The notes under the pieces: generated by a model
Database searches by the model: none
What the model was told of the DNA's origin: nothing
Seen by the model: only the letters and a program-made list of their open reading frames with translations
Shown here: in pieces, positions 13,982-21,848 of the stretch
Numbering within the stretch: position 1 is the first letter of the stretch
How the letters are laid out: each line of letters begins with the position of its first letter
Translations under genes and position numbers: made by a program
Origin: DATMQA01 sp035566895
GTDB taxonomy: Bacteria; Verrucomicrobiota; Verrucomicrobiia; Limisphaerales; UBA8199
Direction: 5' to 3'
Assembly (NCBI GenBank): GCA_035566895.1
Contig: DATMQA010000061.1
Location: forward strand, 1-25,288
Length of the DNA stretch: 25,288 bases

Positions 13982-16969
13982 TTAGCGACGTGGGCGGGGT
14001 TTGAGTTCTTCGAGACGGGCTTGGACGGTGGCGGCCTCTGGCGCGTTGGTGGGCATGTTCGCCAGGCAAAGGTGCCAGCTCCGAAAGGCGGCGTTGGTGT
14101 CCTTTTTGCCAAGGGCGGTTTCGGCCAGGCCGGCATAGATCTTGCATGCGTCGCTGCCGGTGGGAAAGGCCTTTTGCAAGGTTTCATAATCGCGCTGGGC
14201 AGCGTCCCATCGCTCGTCTTTCAAATAGGCATAAGCGCGGTAAAGCAAAGCGTTATAGTGAATTTGCACCTGGGCGATGCCGTTCGTCTCCATGTTCACC
14301 ACCTCCGTCAGGGGTGGAATGGCCTCGCGGAAATCCCTGAGCTGCAGCCAGGCAAAGCCCTTCTCCAGCAACACGGCTCGATTATCCGGATGAATCTCAA
14401 GCAGCCGGTCGATGCTCCCCAGTTCGTTGGAATAGCGTCCATAATTCTTGTAAGTCTGGGCGGCGGTCCCCAGGAGAGTCTCGTCAATCGGATGCTCCTT
14501 CAAAGCCCGGTTAACGACCACCTCGGCGCCGGGCAGGTCGTTTTTGGCCAGGTGCGCCGAGGCCTCCACCGAGAGCAGGAAAGGTTGGTCGGTCCGGGTA
14601 ACTCGCAGCAAATCAGCCTTTTCATGGATTTGGCCCACGGCCTCGAGGGCCCGGTCGGGCATTTGCCTGACGAGATAAAGTTGCGCCAGAAGCAGACGGG
14701 CAGGCAGGAAATCCGGCACGAGGTCTTGCACGCGCGCGAATACTTGCGCCGCCTGGCCGAAGTTGCGCCCGGCGAGCAAAACTCGTCCCTGTGCGAAACA
14801 CATGGTCGGCTCGTCGAACGGTCCGTTTACATTCATGATCTGTTCCCAATTATTGTAGAAGCGGCCGAAGCGGTCCTCGATGGCACCAGACTGGTCCACG
14901 GCGAGCTTCCGGCCAGCCTGGAGGTCGCGATTGCACTCGAGATTCACTTGCGCGACCCGATTGTCCGGATTCAAATCCAGCGCGCGCTCGAAATGTGCCG
15001 CCGCATTGGTCAACCGGCCCGCCTGCTGGAGTTGGACCCCCCAGAAATCCAGCGCGCGTGAGTAAAACTTGCCCAAAGCCGTGGCCTGCCGGTCGGGCTG
15101 GTTTTTCAGATAGGCCTTTTCCAGCACCAAATCCAGGACGGAAGGCTTTTCCGAAGGGGGAGGAGGGGTGATCGCCGGGAGCAGAGTTTGCAGAGGCTCA
15201 TCCACCCGTTTCCAGAAGGCCTCGTTCTCGCCAATGAGGTCTTTGCTCGCCAGCGGCACCAACAACGAATTGGTGGGATACGGTTTGAGCTGGTAAACCA
15301 CGCCATGAGGTTCGGCATAGAACAGCTCGAAATAGTAACCGAAACTGGGGTGCAGATAGTAGAGGTTGTTGCCCTCGCCTAGCTTAGAGACCAAAGACAA
15401 TATCTCGTTATCAAAGAATTGCAGGTGGTCTGCGGGAGGATCGCTTTGCCAACGCTGCGGGTAATGCTTCTTCAAAAATCGGTGATAGTCCGGGTAAGAC
15501 AGCGAACCGCCGCTTTCCAGGAAGAAGTAATTGTCGGCGCTGCGGCTTTGTGTAACAGCCGATTCCAGCAGAAAGAGGCGCAATGCGTCGTCACTAAGCA
15601 CGATCGCGCCGTGTTCCGGCAGGCGTTCCCGGACTAAAGAAATATACTGTTTGAGCATCGGCCCGTTGGCAGTCCGAAGCTGGGGCCAGTTCCGATAGAC
15701 CAGCCCAGCCGGCAAGACCAGAAGCAGCAGCCAAACCAGCCCCACGGCGGCAGGCTTGAGCCAGCGCACGTAAGGCTGCTCCGGGCGGGGACGTCCGGCC
15801 GCTTTGGCGCCGAACACCAGCAGGAAATATCCGCTAAAATACCCGAGGCTCAGGGCCCCCAGATAATATAAAGGCAGCAAGGTTAGCCATGGGGCGTAAT
15901 TACGCGGACTGAAGAGGGGGTCCAGCGCTACCCAGGCACACAGCAGCAGCAAGGCGCCGTGGAACAAGTGAAAGAACAAGGTTGCTAGCGCTATGCCGAG
16001 CTTGCTCGGGTCGCCAAAATAGGCAGGCCAGCGGACGCCCATAGCCAGCACGGGCAGCAGCGAAGGCAGCGCCAGCACCCACAGGGGTCGTTCGTATTGG
16101 AACAGCATGTACTTGTTGAAGGGCAATTGGAACAACAAGTTCTTTTGCTGGGATAAGTTGAAGTGCAGCGCCTGCCAGAACCCCACGTGCATCCCATGCG
16201 AAAAAACATTCACCAGCGGCAGCAGCAGGTAGAAGGAGAGCCCGGCCAACCCGAGCAGAAACATCTGCGTCAGGAAACGCACATTGAAGAAGCTGACGCC
16301 TTTGATCCACACCAGCACTACCAGGAACGCAGGCAAAAAGCCTACCATCGCCCAATTGTTGGTCATCGCGGCCGCATAAACAAAGGAGGCGCGCAGCGGC
16401 CACGAATGGCGGTCGTCCACGCGAAACTCCAGGACGCACCGGATCACGTACGCGAACAGGAGCAGGTCCAGCATATCGCTGGAAGCGGCAGTCGCGTTTT
16501 CCCAAAACGTCAGTTGAAGTCCGCAGGCCAACACCGCCAGCAGGGGCGGCACCCAGGCCCAGGGAATCGTCAGCAACGCCATAGGGCTGCGCTCGCGCAG
16601 GCGCTGTTCTTCAGTGCGATCGTGGGGCAACAGCGCCACCGAACGCGCCAGCAGGGCCAGGGTCAAAAACGCGCAACCGGCCGCCAGCAGATTCAGCGCC
16701 AGCGGAATCGATTTTGCCGGCAGCCACTGGAGTGGGCAGGTCACCAACCAATAGAGCGGTCGCGTCGCCTCCGGCAACCAGGTCCAGCCCGAGACTTTCG
16801 CCACCTCCACGACACTGTTCAGGGTGACCCAGCGATTGAGGGTTACCAAGTATACGGCCAAAGCTCCGCCCGCGATGAGCCAGGGCAGGTAAGCGGAAAC
16901 GAACTTTTTTTCGGTAGTAACTTCGGACGGCATTGTCATGCGGTGGGCCAAAGTTGAATCGATGCTCAT
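13982..16969 (-). CDS. DUF2723 membrane protein with C-terminal TPR domain
   Basis: This is a 995-residue protein. The N-terminal half (to about 440) is polytopic, with DUF2723 features: a first helix then VTLNSVVEVAKVSGW, PLYWLVTCPLQWLP, and the block LTFWENATAASSDMLDLLLF followed by AAMTNNWAMVGFLPAF. The family is related to GT-C mannosyltransferases, which use polyprenyl-phosphate sugars in the membrane. The acidic catalytic site is not confirmed here, so activity is inference. The C-terminal half (from about 640) carries TPR-like repeats such as NAAAHFERALDLNPDNRVA and DRALEAVGQIHE. ATG at 16969 is chosen. An earlier start at 17008 would overlap the methyltransferase. It is followed at 9 bases by the GT4 gene. 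Confidence 0.85.
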   Translation of the reverse strand: MSIDSTLAHRMTMPSEVTTEKKFVSAYLPWLIAGGALAVYLVTLNRWVTLNSVVEVAKVSGWTWLPEATRPLYWLVTCPLQWLPAKSIPLALNLLAAGCAFLTLALLARSVALLPHDRTEEQRLRERSPMALLTIPWAWVPPLLAVLACGLQLTFWENATAASSDMLDLLLFAYVIRCVLEFRVDDRHSWPLRASFVYAAAMTNNWAMVGFLPAFLVVLVWIKGVSFFNVRFLTQMFLLGLAGLSFYLLLPLVNVFSHGMHVGFWQALHFNLSQQKNLLFQLPFNKYMLFQYERPLWVLALPSLLPVLAMGVRWPAYFGDPSKLGIALATLFFHLFHGALLLLCAWVALDPLFSPRNYAPWLTLLPLYYLGALSLGYFSGYFLLVFGAKAAGRPRPEQPYVRWLKPAAVGLVWLLLLVLPAGLVYRNWPQLRTANGPMLKQYISLVRERLPEHGAIVLSDDALRLFLLESAVTQSRSADNYFFLESGGSLSYPDYHRFLKKHYPQRWQSDPPADHLQFFDNEILSLVSKLGEGNNLYYLHPSFGYYFELFYAEPHGVVYQLKPYPTNSLLVPLASKDLIGENEAFWKRVDEPLQTLLPAITPPPPSEKPSVLDLVLEKAYLKNQPDRQATALGKFYSRALDFWGVQLQQAGRLTNAAAHFERALDLNPDNRVAQVNLECNRDLQAGRKLAVDQSGAIEDRFGRFYNNWEQIMNVNGPFDEPTMCFAQGRVLLAGRNFGQAAQVFARVQDLVPDFLPARLLLAQLYLVRQMPDRALEAVGQIHEKADLLRVTRTDQPFLLSVEASAHLAKNDLPGAEVVVNRALKEHPIDETLLGTAAQTYKNYGRYSNELGSIDRLLEIHPDNRAVLLEKGFAWLQLRDFREAIPPLTEVVNMETNGIAQVQIHYNALLYRAYAYLKDERWDAAQRDYETLQKAFPTGSDACKIYAGLAETALGKKDTNAAFRSWHLCLANMPTNAPEAATVQARLEELKPRPRR

Positions 16970-16982
16970 AAAGTTGGCAAGC

Positions 16983-18113
16983 TTAGTTTCGGCGGAGCTC
17001 GGCCACACACTCGACGTGCGCGGTTTGAGGGAACATGTCCAACGGGACCACTTGCGTCACTTTAAAGACATCTTCGGCGCACAAAATGTTCAAGTCCCGC
17101 GCCATGGTTGCCGGCTGGCAAGAGATGTAAATGAGCTGCGCGGGCCGCACCTCGCGAAAAAGGTGGAGGGTCTCCGGGCGGCAGCCTTTGCGCGGGGGGT
17201 CCAGCAGCACCGTGGTAGCCCCGGGCGTCAAGCGCGCCAGCAATCCCGGCAACAATTCCTCGGCCGGGCCGGCGACGAACTCGCCGTTCGTGCGCCCGCG
17301 CGCCACGGCGTTCCGCCGCGCCGCCTGGATCGCCATCCGATCATACTCGACTCCAACAAACGAATCCACCAGATCGCCCAATTCGATGCTGAAAAAACCA
17401 ACCCCGCAAAAGACGTCAACCAAGTGCCGCGTGCCGCTGTCGCGCAACATTTGGCGCGCCACTTCCACCAGCCTGGGCAGGAGGAAAAAATTATTCTGGA
17501 AAAAGGAATCTGGCGGCACTTCCCAGCCAACAGGGGCGATGCGCAGCACCACCTTCAGCCCTCCCTTGGGCGGCGGATGAGCGCGGACCTGCCGAATTTG
17601 CTCATTGAGCGCCGGCTCGGCGATGCGGCACTCATCAATATCGACCACCAGCCGGTTCTCCGCGCGGACAAAGCCGATATTCAGTCCCTGTTTGAACTTG
17701 TCCCACTGGCTGCGAATCATGATGCGGTTGCGGTAGCCATAGGGCTGCGGGCAAGGAACGACGGGAGCGACCAACCTGGGCTCCAACCCGCCGACGCGCT
17801 GGAACAGGTCGCAAATCTGTTTGTGTTTGACCTGGAGTTGGGCCGGATAAGCCAAATGCTGATACTGGCACCCGCCGCAGTCGCCGAAGTAACGGCAGCC
17901 GGGGTTCACACGGTCCGGCGACGGCTGGATGACGCGCAGCAGCCGCGCTCGAGCAAAGCGTTTTTTGCTCTCCGTCACCTCGGCTTCCACCACTTCGCCC
18001 AGGCCCACAAACGGGACGAAGACGACAAAATCCTCGACACGCGCCACGCCTTCGCCGCCAAAGGCAATGTCGCTGATCTGCAAAGTCAATTGATCGCCAA
18101 CAGCACGACCCAC
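16983..18113 (-). CDS. TrmA/RlmD-type uracil-C5 RNA methyltransferase
   Basis: This 376-residue SAM-dependent enzyme methylates C5 of uridine in rRNA or tRNA. A TRAM RNA-binding domain (about 5-60) is followed by an iron-sulfur ligand set C73, C79, C82 and C162, as in RumA/RlmD. The methyltransferase domain shows SFFQNN, the SAM loop DVFCGVGFFSIEL (about 233-245), LLDPPRKG (303-310), the catalytic YISCQPATMARD with C332, and the HVEC base with E369. All catalytic residues are present. The target site (23S U1939/U747-like or tRNA U54) cannot be told. GTG start; TAAGGT lies six bases upstream and there is no ribosome-binding site. It leads the four-gene operon that ends with the WecA-like gene, 13 bases before the DUF2723 start. 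Confidence 0.93.
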   Translation of the reverse strand: MGRAVGDQLTLQISDIAFGGEGVARVEDFVVFVPFVGLGEVVEAEVTESKKRFARARLLRVIQPSPDRVNPGCRYFGDCGGCQYQHLAYPAQLQVKHKQICDLFQRVGGLEPRLVAPVVPCPQPYGYRNRIMIRSQWDKFKQGLNIGFVRAENRLVVDIDECRIAEPALNEQIRQVRAHPPPKGGLKVVLRIAPVGWEVPPDSFFQNNFFLLPRLVEVARQMLRDSGTRHLVDVFCGVGFFSIELGDLVDSFVGVEYDRMAIQAARRNAVARGRTNGEFVAGPAEELLPGLLARLTPGATTVLLDPPRKGCRPETLHLFREVRPAQLIYISCQPATMARDLNILCAEDVFKVTQVVPLDMFPQTAHVECVAELRRN

Positions 18114-18119
18114 TTTAAC

Positions 18120-18125
18120 ACCTTA
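18120..18125 (-). promoter_or_regulatory. Candidate -10 element of a leaderless transcript (methyltransferase operon)
   Basis: On the minus strand TAAGGT ends 6 bases before the GTG start at 18113. No Shine-Dalgarno is present. A weak -35-like TTTCGT lies about 17 bases upstream. This would be the promoter of the four-gene operon. Confidence 0.45.
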
Positions 18126-18215
18126 GAAGGTTCTGCGCGCACACGAAAGAACTTTTTGAATTTTTGACAACTTCTCACTATGCGTTCCCAGCCCAGCTCA
18201 CGCAAAGGCAGGCGA

Positions 18216-18416
18216 CTATTTCAACCGATAGCGTCCCTCCTGATTTTGTTCGACTATACCCCTATCCAGCAGGGAGGCCAGCGGCGCGTTCGCCCAGTGT
18301 TGATTCTCCTCATAAACCTGGCGCTTGACGGCTCGGCGCGCGATTTCCTTGCGCGCAAAGTACGTCTCCCGGCTGCTGCCCAGGAAATCCAGAATCGTTT
18401 GCTCTTCGTGAGTCAT
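18216..18416 (-). CDS. Small winged-helix-like hypothetical protein
   Basis: This is a 66-residue protein: MTHEEQTILDFLGSS, then YFARKEIARRAVKRQVY, a short loop NQHWANAPL, and LLDRGIVEQNQEGRYRLK. The helix, helix-turn-helix and final beta wing fit a compact winged-helix fold. The segment ARKEIARRAVKR would be the recognition region. The ATG at 18416 is chosen because GAGGA lies 8 bases upstream. An ATG at 18431 would add five residues, and the frame can run to 18503 without homology-like content. It sits about 100 bases upstream of, and on the same strand as, the RNA methyltransferase. A DNA-binding role is inference. Confidence 0.65.
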   Translation of the reverse strand: MTHEEQTILDFLGSSRETYFARKEIARRAVKRQVYEENQHWANAPLASLLDRGIVEQNQEGRYRLK

Positions 18417-18530
18417 ATGTTTTTTCCTCATTTTGGCGGCCCGGAGCGCGAACATTCCTGTCCGCAGCAATAATGTTACGCGCGAAAACGGCAGTAAACC
18501 CAAACTGCGCGGCGGCGCCGGCTTTTCGGT

Positions 18531-18559
18531 TTGCGGACGCCACCCACCAGGATTAGAAT
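18531..18559 (+). promoter_or_regulatory. Candidate leaderless promoter of the small-barrel protein gene
   Basis: TTGCGG at 18531-18536, then 17 bases, then TAGAAT at 18554-18559, then 6 bases to the ATG at 18566. This is the best-formed of the five TANNNT-N6-start sites. It leaves no room for an untranslated leader. Confidence 0.55.
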
Positions 18560-18565
18560 CAATCC

Positions 18566-19255
18566 ATGACGATAAAGGTTTGTCAGCTCCCGTTCCAGCG
18601 CAAAGTCCGCAAAACGATTCTTCTTTCGTCGCTCGGTTTGGCTGTCACCGTTCTCTTCGCAAATGCCGACCAGGTCGAGATGCAGAACGGTGACCGCTAC
18701 GTTGGCAAAGTCCTCTCGCTCAATTCCGACACCCTGGTCTTGCAGAATGAAATACTTGGCACCGTGCGCCTGCCTCGAGCCAAGGTCGCCGCGATTAACC
18801 TTGGCGCCAGCATCGCCGCCGGCGCGAAGCGCCAACTCCAGCTCACCAATACGCTTTCACACGCCCCTGCCCTGGGCCTCACCAATCAAACAAGCCCCGA
18901 TCTGGCGGCGTCCTTCCGGCAACTCGGGACGAACAACCCGCTGATTCAACAAGTGCAAACTCAGTTCCTCAGCGACGCCGGCCCTGAAGCCAACAAAAAG
19001 TTCAATGAATTGCTCGGCGGCCTGATGAGTGGCAAGTTGTCGGTGACCGATATCCGCGCTGAAGCGAAATCCGCGGCCGAGCAGATTCGCGCTGTGCGCA
19101 AAGACCTCGGGGAGGACGCCGGCGGGGTCATCGATGGGTACCTGGCCATTCTCGATAGCTTCGTCAAGGAAACCGAACCTGCCGCCAGTCCCGGCACCAA
19201 TGCCCTGGTTCACACTGCCAACCCCAAAGCCCCTCTGGTCCCCGAGTCGAATTGA
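18566..19255 (+). CDS. Exported hypothetical protein with small beta-barrel domain
   Basis: This 229-residue protein has a basic N-terminus and hydrophobic stretch (about 17-33, ending FANA) acting as a signal peptide or anchor. Just after it is a short beta-rich module, DQVEMQNGDRYVGKVLSLNSDTLVLQNEILGTVRLPRAKVAAI (34-77 approximately, written here across its length as DQVEMQNGDRYVG to LPRAKVAAI). This pattern, a 'gene-product senses level via small SH3/Lsm-like barrel' shape, is common in exported planctomycete and verrucomicrobial proteins. The rest is helical and charged, with no catalytic motif. It is divergent from the small wHTH-like gene. The start is supported by TAGAAT six bases upstream. 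Function is unknown. Confidence 0.7.
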   Translation: MTIKVCQLPFQRKVRKTILLSSLGLAVTVLFANADQVEMQNGDRYVGKVLSLNSDTLVLQNEILGTVRLPRAKVAAINLGASIAAGAKRQLQLTNTLSHAPALGLTNQTSPDLAASFRQLGTNNPLIQQVQTQFLSDAGPEANKKFNELLGGLMSGKLSVTDIRAEAKSAAEQIRAVRKDLGEDAGGVIDGYLAILDSFVKETEPAASPGTNALVHTANPKAPLVPESN

Positions 19256-19486
19256 CACCACGAAAAAAGCCGCTAGCTTCGGGCCGTTCATCCCCTGCCC
19301 TCCCTTCCGGGTATTTCACCCCATACTCGCTCAGCCCTCCTTTCCGTAAGATCAGTTTTTGCCTCTGTGTTGTCGGTGTTGTTCCAGCGTTGGCTGAGAG
19401 CGCGTCACGGATGTGACCAGAGGACGATTGACGGAAGACAATCCCTCCCGGAGACGTTGGCCAGGAGAAATTAAGCCAAAACTTTT

Positions 19487-21001
19487 ATGACAAAAACACT
19501 TGCCCCCGCGACCCGGGCCAGTCACAGCGTGACTCTGCAACTGACGCATCCCAATCAACTGGGCATGTTCGACCGCATCGCCCGCACGATTGGCAAACTT
19601 GGCGGCGACCTCCGCCAAACCGATATCCTCTCACCCGGTCCCAAACGTACGACCCGCGGCCTCTCGCTCCGCGCCCGCGATCGAGGTCATGCGGAAAAAA
19701 TCATCGACGCGGTACGGAATTTAGACCGCGTGGAGGTGCTCGAGATTTCCGACCCGGTGTTTCGTTTGCACCAGGGCGGTAAAATCTCTGTCCAAAGCAA
19801 AATCCCCGTGGCGACTCGCGAGACGCTGAGCCTGGCCTACACGCCGGGAGTGGCGCGGGTTTCTTCGGCGATTGCCGAGGACCACAGCCGGGCGTGGACG
19901 CTGACCGGCAAAGGCAATTCGATCGCGGTCGTCAGCGATGGAACGGCGGTATTGGGCCTGGGAGACATTGGGCCCGAGGCGGCCATGCCCGTGATGGAAG
20001 GCAAGGCGATGCTCTTCAAGGAATTCGCCGGGATTGATGCCTACCCGGTGTGCCTCCGCACCACGGCGTCCGAGGAAATTGTCGAAACCGTCGCCAACCT
20101 GAGCGTCGGCTTCGGCGGCATCAACCTCGAAGATATTTCCGCCCCCCGCTGCTTCGAGATCGAGGAGAAACTTCAAGTGCGGCTGGACATTCCGGTTTTT
20201 CACGATGACCAGCACGGCACTGCCATTGTGGTGCTGGCCGGATTGCTCAATGCCTTCCGGCTCACCCGACAAAACCTCTCCCGGGTAAGAATTGTCATCT
20301 CCGGTGCGGGAGCGGCGGGCATGGCGATTACCCGGATGCTGCTCGAGTCCGGCGCCCGCGACATCGTGGTTTGTGACCGCGGAGGTATCCTCCATCCTGA
20401 GCGGGCCGGCGAATTGAATGCCAGCAAACAGTGGCTGGCACGGCATACCAACCCGCGGCGTCTCTCCGGACGCCTCGACCATGCTCTCAATGGCGCCAAC
20501 GTTTTTATCGGTGTCTCCGCCCCCCGCCTCCTGAGTCCGAAGACGATTAGAAGAATGGCGCCACGGGCGATCGTGTTTGCGCTGGCCAATCCGATTCCCG
20601 AGATCATGCCCGAAGAGGCTGCCCGCCACGCGTTGATCGTTGCCACCGGCCGCAGCGACTATCCCAATCAAATCAATAACGTTCTGGCCTTCCCCGGCGT
20701 TTTCCGCGGGGCACTCAACATCCAGGCCCGCCGCATCACAGAGGACATGAAATTGGCTGCTGCCGCTGCTATCGCCGGCTGCGTTCCGCAGTGTGAGTTG
20801 GCATCCGACCGGATCGTCCCCAGCGTATTCGATCGTGCTGTGGTTGAGAAGGTCGGCAGCGCCGTCGCACAGGCGGCCATCAGAAACGGCGTCGCACGAA
20901 AACCAATCGCGCTCGCTAAACCAACGAATGGCCAAATAACCCTGGCCGCCCCGCCGCGTCCCCCACGGCCAGTTCGTGCCGCACGCCATGGGGTGCTGTG
21001 A
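19487..21001 (+). CDS. Malic enzyme with N-terminal ACT domain
   Basis: This 504-residue enzyme converts malate to pyruvate and CO2 with NAD(P) reduction. An ACT-like regulatory domain occupies about 14-90 (HSVTLQLTHPNQLGMFDRIA). The malic domain follows with LAYTPGVARVSSAI, SDGTAVLGLGDIGPEAAMPV, EGKAMLFKEFAGIDAYP (catalytic Lys region), and metal-site FHDDQHGTAIVV. The NAD domain has the dinucleotide motif GAGAAGMA and closes with ALANPIPEI and NVLAFPGVFRGAL. The ACT fusion suggests allosteric control by an amino acid or related ligand. The last 30 residues are Pro/Arg-rich and probably disordered. The ATG has no ribosome-binding site at normal spacing; AGGAGA lies 20 or more bases upstream. 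Spacing to the next gene is about 100 bases. Confidence 0.93.
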   Translation: MTKTLAPATRASHSVTLQLTHPNQLGMFDRIARTIGKLGGDLRQTDILSPGPKRTTRGLSLRARDRGHAEKIIDAVRNLDRVEVLEISDPVFRLHQGGKISVQSKIPVATRETLSLAYTPGVARVSSAIAEDHSRAWTLTGKGNSIAVVSDGTAVLGLGDIGPEAAMPVMEGKAMLFKEFAGIDAYPVCLRTTASEEIVETVANLSVGFGGINLEDISAPRCFEIEEKLQVRLDIPVFHDDQHGTAIVVLAGLLNAFRLTRQNLSRVRIVISGAGAAGMAITRMLLESGARDIVVCDRGGILHPERAGELNASKQWLARHTNPRRLSGRLDHALNGANVFIGVSAPRLLSPKTIRRMAPRAIVFALANPIPEIMPEEAARHALIVATGRSDYPNQINNVLAFPGVFRGALNIQARRITEDMKLAAAAAIAGCVPQCELASDRIVPSVFDRAVVEKVGSAVAQAAIRNGVARKPIALAKPTNGQITLAAPPRPPRPVRAARHGVL

Positions 21002-21002
21002 T

Positions 21003-21033
21003 GAGCTGGGGGCCACCCCGGGCGCCTCAGCTC
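21003..21033 (+). terminator. Candidate hairpin after the malic enzyme gene
   Basis: GAGCTG at 21003-21008 pairs with CAGCTC at 21028-21033 around a G/C-rich interior (GGGGGCC and CCCCGGG) that can pair further. It starts two bases after the stop codon. The downstream sequence is mildly T-rich (CTACTTCATCCTTT), so intrinsic termination is possible. Confidence 0.4.
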
Positions 21034-21092
21034 GGTCTACTTCATCCTTTAAGTGCCGCCCGGTTTATCGTGTCCGCATTCCGAGAGCCTGC

Positions 21093-21098
21093 TAGACT
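21093..21098 (+). promoter_or_regulatory. Candidate -10 element of a leaderless transcript (MBL-fold gene)
   Basis: TAGACT ends 6 bases before the ATG at 21105. No Shine-Dalgarno is present, and no convincing -35 was found. Confidence 0.45.
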
Positions 21099-21104
21099 GT
21101 CCCC

Positions 21105-21749
21105 ATGCTCGTGCTGATGAACAGCGGTGGAGTGGCGATGACGAATTGTTTCCTGATCGCTGATGAAGCCGCCAAAGAAGCGGTCCTGTTCGATGCGCCC
21201 GACCACACGGTTGGCCCGCTGCTCGACGAAACGGCCAAACGCGGCTGGGACCTCGCCGGTCTCTGGCTCACCCATGCCCATTTTGATCACTTCGCCGATC
21301 ATTCGGTTGTCCGGCAGCGGTTTCCCGGCGCCAAAATCCTGATCCATGCGCTGGACGAACCCAAGGCCCGCAAACCCGATGCGCAGACGCGCTTGTTTGG
21401 CATCCCATTGGTCATCTCCCCGCTCGAGCCGGATGCGCATGTCACCGACAACCAGCAGCTCAAGCTCGGCTCGCTCGAGGTTCGCGTCCTGCACACCCCA
21501 GGCCATTCGCCGGGGCATGTCTGTTATTATCTGCCCCGGGAGGGAGTCCTCGTCGGCGGCGATATGATCATCGGCGGCTCAGTCGGTCGCACCGATCTGC
21601 CCGACTCGGACCACCACCAGCTCGAAGCCTCGATTCGCCGGGTGATGGAATTGCCCGACACCACAAAGTTGCTCGGAGGGCACGGCCCAGCGAGCACTTT
21701 AGGCGAGGAGCGCAAGCGTAATCCGTTTGTCCAGGAAGCATTGCGATAG
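21105..21749 (+). CDS. MBL-fold metallo-hydrolase, glyoxalase II-like
   Basis: This 214-residue cytoplasmic enzyme has the full metallo-beta-lactamase signature. HAHFDH at 57-62 supplies the first metal ligands. HTPGHSPGH supplies the second His group, GGDMIIGGSVGRTDLPD the bridging Asp, and GGHGPAST the last His. The layout and size are those of the glyoxalase II/YcbL-like group, which hydrolyses thioesters, although the substrate here is not shown. There is no signal peptide. The ATG start is supported by TAGACT six bases upstream. It lies between the malic enzyme and the Tat-exported protein, each with its own putative promoter. Confidence 0.9.
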   Translation: MLVLMNSGGVAMTNCFLIADEAAKEAVLFDAPDHTVGPLLDETAKRGWDLAGLWLTHAHFDHFADHSVVRQRFPGAKILIHALDEPKARKPDAQTRLFGIPLVISPLEPDAHVTDNQQLKLGSLEVRVLHTPGHSPGHVCYYLPREGVLVGGDMIIGGSVGRTDLPDSDHHQLEASIRRVMELPDTTKLLGGHGPASTLGEERKRNPFVQEALR

Positions 21750-21836
21750 CAGCCGGCACTGTATCGAAAAACCAGACGCTTCGTGGCACGGATTTTCAAT
21801 CTGCTGTAAAACATTTTGTGGTAGCCAGAGTTGCTC

Positions 21837-21842
21837 TAGGCT
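21837..21842 (+). promoter_or_regulatory. Candidate -10 element of a leaderless transcript (beta-helix gene)
   Basis: TAGGCT ends 6 bases before the ATG at 21849. A poor TTGTGG lies 15 bases upstream. CAGGGT between the hexamer and the ATG is only a weak ribosome-binding-site match. Confidence 0.4.
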
Positions 21843-21848
21843 CAGGGT

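Noticed and set aside
13958..15061. Plus-strand 367-codon frame over the DUF2723-TPR gene
   Set aside because: Shadow of the TPR region; low-complexity translation without domain features.
16938..18167. Plus-strand 409-codon frame over the methyltransferase
   Set aside because: Antisense shadow: the minus-strand frame has all TrmA-type catalytic residues, and the plus-strand translation is Arg/Gln/Ala-rich with no motif.
19721..21016. Minus-strand 431-codon frame over the malic enzyme
   Set aside because: Shadow of the malic enzyme gene; no recognisable domain.
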